A program made the translations under genes and the position numbers. Below, one piece after another: positions 25,233 through 30,409 of a stretch of 30,409 bases of DNA. The DNA is from Ruminococcaceae bacterium UBA3329 (GTDB taxonomy: Bacteria > Bacillota > Clostridia > Oscillospirales > Acutalibacteraceae): the NCBI GenBank assembly GCA_002361875.1, contig DERX01000046.1, positions 5,574 to 35,982 of the forward strand. The letters are read 5' to 3'. Positions within the stretch are counted from its first letter, which is position 1; each line of letters begins with the position of its first letter. The notes under the pieces were generated by a model. It did no database searches. It was given only the letters and a program-made list of their open reading frames with translations, and had not been told where the DNA came from.

Positions 25233-25766
25233 CTATTTATCCTTTTCAAAAAGATTGGTGTCGCCTACTCTGTAAAGAACTCTGCCGACAACATAACGGC
25301 TGTCAATAAATCCGATTATCGGGTCACGACTGTCGGTCGATTCATTACGGTTATCACCCATAACAAAAAGCTTGCCTTCGGGGACTGTAATGCTTCCCGA
25401 CATTTCACCGGTAAAATACATTTTTTCGCAAATATACGGCTCAAAAAGCTCTTTGTCGTCAACCAATACTTTTTTATTTTCCCTGTCAAAGGTTACGGTT
25501 TGACCGCCCGTTGCAATTACCCTTTTAATAAGCACCTTATTTATAATATTCGGCTGGGAAATTACAACAACATCGCCGTGTTTAACTGATTTATTTATTG
25601 CAGAAATTATAACAGTGTCGCCGTTATGAAGCGTATTTTTCATGGAATCGCCGTTTACATTTGATGTTTTAAAACAAAATGCAAAAGCGATAGTAACCGC
25701 TAAAACCGCAGTCATAAGAACTTCCGCAAAATCGTAAATTGCACTCAATATTTTATTATTGCTCAT
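25233..25766 (-). CDS. lepB: Signal peptidase I (copy 1)
   Basis: A type I signal peptidase, 177 aa, anchored by one N-terminal helix at about 15-32 with the active domain outside the membrane. The catalytic Ser41 is in NGDSMKNTL and Lys81 in LIKRVIATGG. GDNRNESTDSRD closes the domain. The frame extends to a GTG at 25787, but AAAGG sits 8 nt before the ATG at 25766, giving MSNNKILS as the N-terminus. It heads the lepB-rbgA-rnhB-yraN run and lies 72 nt downstream of its paralog. It is a minimal SipS-like enzyme. Confidence 0.93.
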   Translation of the reverse strand: MSNNKILSAIYDFAEVLMTAVLAVTIAFAFCFKTSNVNGDSMKNTLHNGDTVIISAINKSVKHGDVVVISQPNIINKVLIKRVIATGGQTVTFDRENKKVLVDDKELFEPYICEKMYFTGEMSGSITVPEGKLFVMGDNRNESTDSRDPIIGFIDSRYVVGRVLYRVGDTNLFEKDK

Positions 25767-25838
25767 TTTTATTGCCTTTAAATGCACCGTTCACGCAATG
25801 CATAATTGCACAGCGGTACTTATCCTTTCCTGTACTTT

Positions 25839-26420
25839 TTATTCAACTCCGCCGAAGCTTTCAAAAGGCAAAAGCCTGAATTTTGCAACGCCTAAAATAT
25901 AATCCTCGTCAATAAATCCGATATACTTTTCGCGGCTGTCGGTTGAATCGTTGCGGTTGTCACCCATAACGAACACCGTGCCCTCGGGAACAGTAAGCGG
26001 GTAAACCATATTACCCATAAGAGATGTAGGCTCTGCTATGTACGGCTCGTCCAAAACCTCACCGTTAACTATTACCTTATGGTCGAAAAAGTCAATGTCT
26101 ATTTCGTCTCCGCCTTTAGCAATAACTCTTTTTACAAGAGGCTTGCCCAAAGCATTCGGCTGAGTAATTATAACAATGTCGCCACGTTCAACTGTTGTAT
26201 TAACAGACTGCACTGCAAGCCAATCCCCGTTTTTAAGTGTTGGATTCATTGAATTTCCGTTGACTCCGACTAATCTTACGAGGAAAGTAAATATTATTAA
26301 AATGAATAAAACAGCAAACATTAAGGAATCAATCCATTCGTAAACAAACCCCCAAAAGCCTTTTTTTGACTGTTTTATTTCTTCTGAATAGTCAAATGAA
26401 AATTCTTCTGTCTTTCTCAA
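25839..26420 (-). CDS. lepB: Signal peptidase I (copy 2)
   Basis: A second type I signal peptidase, 193 aa by my start. It has a longer acidic and basic cytoplasmic N-terminus (about 30 residues), one helix at about 31-50, then catalytic Ser57 in GNSMNPTL, Lys97 in LVKRVIAKGG and GDNRNDSTDSRE. The frame opens at a GTG at 26429 that lies inside the SD-like AAAGGTGAT. I therefore prefer the TTG at 26420, which follows that SD by about 6-8 nt. It lies between whiA and copy 1, all in one direction. The two copies are similar in the catalytic core and differ in the N-terminus, so tandem duplication is likely. Confidence 0.88.
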   Translation of the reverse strand: MRKTEEFSFDYSEEIKQSKKGFWGFVYEWIDSLMFAVLFILIIFTFLVRLVGVNGNSMNPTLKNGDWLAVQSVNTTVERGDIVIITQPNALGKPLVKRVIAKGGDEIDIDFFDHKVIVNGEVLDEPYIAEPTSLMGNMVYPLTVPEGTVFVMGDNRNDSTDSREKYIGFIDEDYILGVAKFRLLPFESFGGVE

Positions 26421-26452
26421 AATTATCACCTTTTCTGCTAATTTTACAACAA

Positions 26453-27361
26453 TTATTTTATAGAATCCGCAATATCGCAGATTTTTTTAAGCCTGTGATT
26501 AACTCCCGACCTGGAAAGAGGTTCGGTAAGGCTTTCGGAAAGCTCACGAAGCGACATATCCGGGTTGTCGTATCTTAACCTTGCTATTTCCTTTAGCTCA
26601 TCCGGAAGTCTTGAAATTCCGATTGTCTTTTTAATTTTCCCGATAGCGTCAATCTGTCTTGATGCCGCACCCACCGTTTTATCAAGGTTGGCATTTTCAA
26701 AATTCAGCTTACGGTTAACATTGTTACGCATATCCTTATACATCTTTGCGCCCATAACCTCAAGACTCGAATTTACAGCGCCCATTACTGTTAAAATATC
26801 CTCAATTGCTTCACTGCCCTTGAAATACATTACATAATTTGAATTTCTCTGGATAATTTTCGGTTCATAATCCATTTGAAATTCTTCAAAGCCGGATATG
26901 AAATACGCCAAATCCTTTATAAGGTTTTTAAAAGGCAATACAAATTCAAGATGATACCTTTTGCTTGGGTCGTTCACCGTTCCGCAGGATAAAAATACTC
27001 CACGCAGAAAAGCCGATTTACAGCAATCGTCTGCAATATTGGCATAGTTTATTCGCATAGTGCGGCTTTTTGAATCGTAGCCGAATGAGGACATAACCTT
27101 TACCCTGTCGTCACTGTTTTTAATTTCAAGACGGTATTTTCCTGCGCCCGATTTTACAACGCTCGGAGCAACAGAACAAACACGGTAAATTGTATCTGCA
27201 TAAACTTGCGCTGTTTCTTTATGCTCTGTCAAAATGGAAATATCTCTGTACGAAAAACTCCTTGAGCAAAGCAAGAAGCCGTAGCAAAAAGCGTGCAGAC
27301 AACATTCATTTTGAGTTTCGACCGAGAGCAACTCATTTTTTACATCTGCTGAAAAGGACAT
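26453..27361 (-). CDS. whiA: Sporulation/cell-division regulator WhiA
   Basis: A 302-aa protein with an N-terminal LAGLIDADG-like homing-endonuclease fold lacking nuclease function, and a C-terminal helix-turn-helix. The N-terminus SFSADVKNELLSVETQNECC is characteristic. The HTH lies in about 250-300, with LKEIARLRYDNPDMSLRE and the conserved SRSGVNHRLKK. In Bacillus WhiA affects cell division and chromosome segregation; in actinomycetes it is a sporulation regulator. It lies 5 nt after rapZ, in the gene order rapZ-whiA conserved across Gram-positive bacteria. Confidence 0.95.
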   Translation of the reverse strand: MSFSADVKNELLSVETQNECCLHAFCYGFLLCSRSFSYRDISILTEHKETAQVYADTIYRVCSVAPSVVKSGAGKYRLEIKNSDDRVKVMSSFGYDSKSRTMRINYANIADDCCKSAFLRGVFLSCGTVNDPSKRYHLEFVLPFKNLIKDLAYFISGFEEFQMDYEPKIIQRNSNYVMYFKGSEAIEDILTVMGAVNSSLEVMGAKMYKDMRNNVNRKLNFENANLDKTVGAASRQIDAIGKIKKTIGISRLPDELKEIARLRYDNPDMSLRELSESLTEPLSRSGVNHRLKKICDIADSIK

Positions 27362-27366
27362 ACTGC

Positions 27367-28227
27367 TTACCTGCTTATGTCACGGTGATAAACCGAGGCA
27401 CTGTAACCCTTTTCATTTATTTTTTTGCCCAAAATCTCGGCGAATACAACCGAACGGTGCTTTCCGCCCGTGCAGCCTACAGACACGGTAAGCTGACTTT
27501 TGCCCTCTGTTCTGTAAAGCGGCAAAAGATAATTCATTAAATCCTGAAGCTTCGGAACAAGACCGCGAGCCTGGTCAAATTTCATAACATAATCGTAAAC
27601 GTCCTTGTCAAGACCTGTGTGACCTTTAAGCTCAGGAATATAGAAAGGATTGGGCAGACACCTTACATCAAAGACAAGGTCTGAATCAGTCGGAATACCG
27701 TATTTAAAGCCGAAGGATACAACATTTATCTTTATTGAATCGGTTACATTATCAAGAAAAAGCTCTGCAACACGCTCTTTGAAAAGAGAATTTGTCATAA
27801 GCGAGGTGTCAATTACAAAATCTGCAATATTTCTTGCTTTTTTAAGCATTTCACGCTCTTTTTCGATTATTTCCCTAAGCTCTTTCGGGCTGTTACTGTT
27901 CTGTAAAGGATGCTTGCGCCTTGTTTCCTGATATCGCCTTATTAAAACATCATTGTCTGCGTCGATAAACAGTATTTTATAATCAATTTTCATCGCTTTG
28001 AGTTCTTCAAGTGCATTGAAAAGGCTTGAAAACGAATCGCCCAAACGAATGTCTGCAACAAAGGCTATTTTTTCTCTTTGCTCGGTTGAGTCGGTAAGAA
28101 TTTTAACAAAAGTGGGCATAAGCTGAGGGGTCATATTGTCAACGCAAAAAAATCCGATATCCTCTAAAGTGTCAATCGCACGTGATTTGCCCGCACCCGA
28201 CATACCCGTTACAATAACAAGCTGCAT
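27367..28227 (-). CDS. rapZ: Nucleotide-binding protein RapZ/YvcJ
   Basis: P-loop protein of the RapZ family, 286 aa. In Enterobacteria RapZ guides decay of the small RNA GlmZ and so tunes glucosamine-6-phosphate synthase; the Bacillus homologue YvcJ binds nucleotides and affects competence. Walker A GMSGAGKS is at 8-15. FIDADNDVLIRRYQETRRKHPL is in the Walker B region, and the C-terminal GCTGGKHRSV is the family signature. The frame runs upstream to a GTG at 28248, but MQLVIVTGMSG is the standard start and AAAGG lies just before the ATG at 28227. It sits between murB and whiA. Confidence 0.95.
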   Translation of the reverse strand: MQLVIVTGMSGAGKSRAIDTLEDIGFFCVDNMTPQLMPTFVKILTDSTEQREKIAFVADIRLGDSFSSLFNALEELKAMKIDYKILFIDADNDVLIRRYQETRRKHPLQNSNSPKELREIIEKEREMLKKARNIADFVIDTSLMTNSLFKERVAELFLDNVTDSIKINVVSFGFKYGIPTDSDLVFDVRCLPNPFYIPELKGHTGLDKDVYDYVMKFDQARGLVPKLQDLMNYLLPLYRTEGKSQLTVSVGCTGGKHRSVVFAEILGKKINEKGYSASVYHRDISR

Positions 28228-28259
28228 AATCCTTTCTTTTCCTTTCACATCGTTATTTC

Positions 28260-29165
28260 TTATCTGCCTATGATTTTGACTTCCGTTTCAAGGCGAACAC
28301 CGTGTTTTTCAAAAACTGTGTTCTCAACAATTTTAATTAAATCTAAAATATCAGTGGCAGTCGCTTTATTTTTATTGATAATAAATCCTGCGTGCTTTGT
28401 GCTTACCTCGGCACCGCCGACGGATTTTCCTTTAAGACCGCACTCTTCAATCAATGTGCCTGCAAAATAACCCTCCGGTCTTTTGAATGTACTTCCTGCA
28501 CTCGGGAACTCAATAGGCTGTTTTTCCTTACGCTTTGACATAAGCTCGTTCATCTTTGCCTTTATTTCGTCATAATTACCCTTTTGAAGAACTATTTCGG
28601 CAGAGGTTACGGTAAATCCGTTTTCAGAATATGCACTGTGACGGTACGAAAGGTCTAAATTTTCTTTTTCGAATGTTCCGATATTTCCGTTACAGTCAAT
28701 ATGTGAAACGCTTTTCAGCACGTCTTTCATTTCGCCGCCGTATGCGCCTGCGTTCATATAAACTGCTCCGCCGAGTGTCCCCGGGATTCCGTAAGCAAAT
28801 TCCAGCCCTGAAAGTGAATGTTCAAGCGCAAACATACAAATTGATTTAAGGCTTGCGCCCGCCTCGGCAATAATAGTATTTTCGCCCTTAAGAGTGATTT
28901 TAGAAAGAGCAGAGCCTATGTGAATAACCGCTCCGTCAAATCCGCCGTCACGCACCAAAACATTTGAGCCGTTACCGAGAATAAAATACCGTATGCTGTT
29001 TTCATTGCAGAAAAAAATTATTTCACGCAAAGATGAAATGTTTGAAGGTGTTATAAGCAAATCGGCCTTTCCGCCTGCCTTAAAGCTCGTATATTTACTC
29101 ATAGGCACATTAAATTCAACCTCTGCGCCAAGTCTTTCTGCCATAACAGCTAATGCTTTATACAC
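28260..29165 (-). CDS. murB: UDP-N-acetylenolpyruvoylglucosamine reductase
   Basis: FAD enzyme that makes UDP-N-acetylmuramate in peptidoglycan synthesis, 301 aa, the Gram-positive short type II form. The FAD-binding GNGSN is at 64-68, and YGIPGTLGGAVYMNAGAYGGE lies at about 125-145. The active-site Ser is Ser225 in SAGSTFKRP. The conserved HAGFIINK and a C-terminal Glu region follow. It lies between the ROK glucokinase gene and rapZ, so cell-wall precursor synthesis is linked in transcription to carbon-flux genes. Confidence 0.96.
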   Translation of the reverse strand: MYKALAVMAERLGAEVEFNVPMSKYTSFKAGGKADLLITPSNISSLREIIFFCNENSIRYFILGNGSNVLVRDGGFDGAVIHIGSALSKITLKGENTIIAEAGASLKSICMFALEHSLSGLEFAYGIPGTLGGAVYMNAGAYGGEMKDVLKSVSHIDCNGNIGTFEKENLDLSYRHSAYSENGFTVTSAEIVLQKGNYDEIKAKMNELMSKRKEKQPIEFPSAGSTFKRPEGYFAGTLIEECGLKGKSVGGAEVSTKHAGFIINKNKATATDILDLIKIVENTVFEKHGVRLETEVKIIGR

Positions 29166-29186
29166 TGAAAAAACTCCTTGTTCTGC

Positions 29187-30146
29187 TTAATCTTCTATTT
29201 GTTTATCAAGAAGAGCCGCACCGATTATGCCTGCATCATTACCCAAAGCTGCAGCACAGATAACTGTCTGCTGTTTTGCATAAATACTGTAATGTTCATT
29301 TTTTACATAGTAGCGAATCGGTGAAAGGAGCATTTCACCCTCACTACCAATACCGCCGCCTATGCAAAGAATCTGCGGCTGAAAAATATTGATTATATTT
29401 ACAATTCCGACTGAAAGATAATAAATATAGTTATTTACAACCTCACGGGCAACCAAATCGTTTTCACGCATTGCATCAAATGCAGTTGTACTCTCAACTT
29501 TTCTTATATCTTCGGAAACCATATCCCACATCACTGTATCAAAATTCTTGCTCATTGCGTCTTGAGTTTGACGGATGAGGGCCGATTCGGAAGCGTAAGC
29601 CTCCCAACAGCCTCTTCTGCCGCAGGAGCAACGCTCACCGCCGAATTTAACTACCATATGGCCGATTTCGCCTGCCGCATCATTACAGCCGTGCAAAATT
29701 TTACCGCCGATAACAATACCTGCACCTACGCCCTTTCCGAGCATAATTGCCATAAAATTATCTACTCCGTTGCCCGCTCCTGCTAACGCCTCGCCCAAAG
29801 CTACACAGTTAGCATCATTTTCAATGTAAGCGGGAATGTGAAAATCTTCTTCTATAATTTGTTTAATGGGAGTATTGTCAAAATCCAAGTTGCTTGCGTA
29901 TTCAATAATTCCTTCTTTAATATTAACTGTTCCGGGAGTTCCTATACCGATACATTTAATCTCAGACCAATCAACTCTTGAATATTCAACAGCCATTCTT
30001 ATTGATTCTTTAATGTCAGCAATTATATCATCCGCCGAAGAATTCTTTTTAGTCCTTACATTACCTTTGCCCACAATACGATAGTTTTCGTCAACTACAC
30101 CTGAAACAATATTTTTACCGCTTAAATCAACGCCGATTCTGTACAT
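29187..30146 (-). CDS. glcK: ROK family glucokinase
   Basis: A 319-aa sugar kinase of the ROK family, probably phosphorylating glucose at position 6. The sugar-binding Asp is Asp111 in ENDANCVALGEA. The zinc site is His163 in GEIGHMVV with Cys173, Cys175 and Cys180 in CSCGRRGC. The N-terminal phosphate motif, usually D-x-G-G-T, reads DLSGKN at 7-12, a departure in two positions. The frame is open 36 codons further up, but the ATG at 30146 follows AAGGAG by about 9 nt and gives the standard MYRIGVDL start. It lies 19 nt after hprK and 21 nt before murB. Confidence 0.9.
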   Translation of the reverse strand: MYRIGVDLSGKNIVSGVVDENYRIVGKGNVRTKKNSSADDIIADIKESIRMAVEYSRVDWSEIKCIGIGTPGTVNIKEGIIEYASNLDFDNTPIKQIIEEDFHIPAYIENDANCVALGEALAGAGNGVDNFMAIMLGKGVGAGIVIGGKILHGCNDAAGEIGHMVVKFGGERCSCGRRGCWEAYASESALIRQTQDAMSKNFDTVMWDMVSEDIRKVESTTAFDAMRENDLVAREVVNNYIYYLSVGIVNIINIFQPQILCIGGGIGSEGEMLLSPIRYYVKNEHYSIYAKQQTVICAAALGNDAGIIGAALLDKQIED

Positions 30147-30165
30147 AATTATGCACTCCTTATAT

Positions 30166-30409
30166 TTAATAATTTTGCCAAATATCAATTTCCTGTGCGT
30201 TGGGCTGATAATCGTCATCCATACCAAGGTGATGCAAAAGCTCACGTGCAGCATTATAACCCATCTTTTTCTGCCTGTTGTTCATAGCGGCACATTCAAT
30301 AATAACTGCAAGGTTTCTGCCCGGCTTTACGGGAACTACTGTCAGCGGAACCTTAATGTCCATAATATCAATATACTCATTATCAAGTCCCATTCTGTCA
30401 TAAACCTTT
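30166..30409 (-). CDS. hprK: HPr kinase/phosphorylase, C-terminal part (cut by window edge)
   Basis: Only the last 80 or so codons are in the window; the gene continues past 30409. The visible part has IDIMDIKVPLTVVPVKPGRN and IECAAMNNRQKKMGYNAA, the C-terminal signature of HprK, and ends in WQNY. HprK phosphorylates and dephosphorylates Ser46 of HPr to set carbon catabolite repression in Firmicutes. The codons before the Met at 30393 (reading VYDR) are open and match the family, so that Met is internal, not the start. Its place before glcK, murB, rapZ and whiA is a familiar Firmicute arrangement. Confidence 0.93.
   Translation of the reverse strand, partial: KVYDRMGLDNEYIDIMDIKVPLTVVPVKPGRNLAVIIECAAMNNRQKKMGYNAARELLHHLGMDDDYQPNAQEIDIWQNY

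Noticed and set aside
30166..30393. A stand-alone 75-aa protein starting at the Met at 30393
   Set aside because: Codons before that Met are open to the window edge and match HprK, so this is the truncated end of a longer gene.
1..30409. CRISPR array, prophage, insertion sequence, tRNA or rRNA
   Set aside because: No regularly spaced repeats, transposase or phage genes, or recognisable structural RNA sequences were seen on either strand.

Overview
The window is a stretch of bacterial chromosome with moderate-to-low GC, dense genes and strong Shine-Dalgarno (SD) sites. The gene set points to a Firmicute of class Clostridia: an hprK-glcK-murB-rapZ-whiA cluster, WhiA and HprK themselves, an ylqF/rbgA-rnhB-yraN run, tandem SipS-type signal peptidases, and a DUF1540 mini-protein. 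Codon use and the Lys/Ala-tailed trigger factor would suit a gut member of the Oscillospirales, but that is a guess. I see no phage, insertion sequence, CRISPR, tRNA or rRNA. Almost everything is housekeeping. All genes are on the minus strand except serC, serA and the small DUF1540 gene.

Layout by coordinate (minus-strand operons read right to left). 35-7784: lon, engB, lysA and dnaE, from a good sigma-A-type promoter at 7817-7845. 7785-8072: divergent intergenic region holding the lon and serC promoters. 8073-10334: serC-serA on the plus strand, ending in a strong bidirectional terminator at 10355-10387. 10386-15533: a six- or seven-gene minus-strand unit with a degenerate LCP-like membrane protein, a secreted transglutaminase-like protein, folE, folP, folB, folK and a DEDDh exonuclease with a zinc-ribbon tail. 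Its only recognisable promoter is at 15596-15624. 15644-17060: a lone polyprenyl-phosphate sugar transferase with its own promoter and terminator. 17312-20748: tig-clpP-clpX, with a promoter before tig and a terminator after clpX. 20857-21543: a metallophosphoesterase. 21609-21779: the DUF1540 gene, converging on thrC. 21837-25766: lepB, rbgA, rnhB, yraN and thrC. 25839-30409: hprK (cut by the window edge), glcK, murB, rapZ, whiA and a second lepB.

The genes group into protein quality control (Lon, trigger factor, ClpP, ClpX), amino-acid synthesis (SerC/SerA, LysA, ThrC), folate synthesis from GTP (FolE, FolB, FolK, FolP), ribosome and replication functions (EngB, RbgA, DnaE, RNase HII), carbon-flux and cell-wall control (HprK, GlcK, MurB, RapZ, WhiA), and envelope and secretion functions (two signal peptidases, sugar transferase, LCP-like and transglutaminase-like proteins).

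I did not find a clearly new system. The best leads are the LCP-like protein that has lost its family's arginine motifs and is co-oriented with a transglutaminase-like protein and the folate operon; the Cys/His-rich DUF1540 mini-protein; the repetitive Lys/Ala tail of trigger factor; a ROK kinase with an altered phosphate motif; and several perfect inverted repeats in operon spacers and leaders. Several starts are moved from the longest reading frame to codons with a properly spaced SD.
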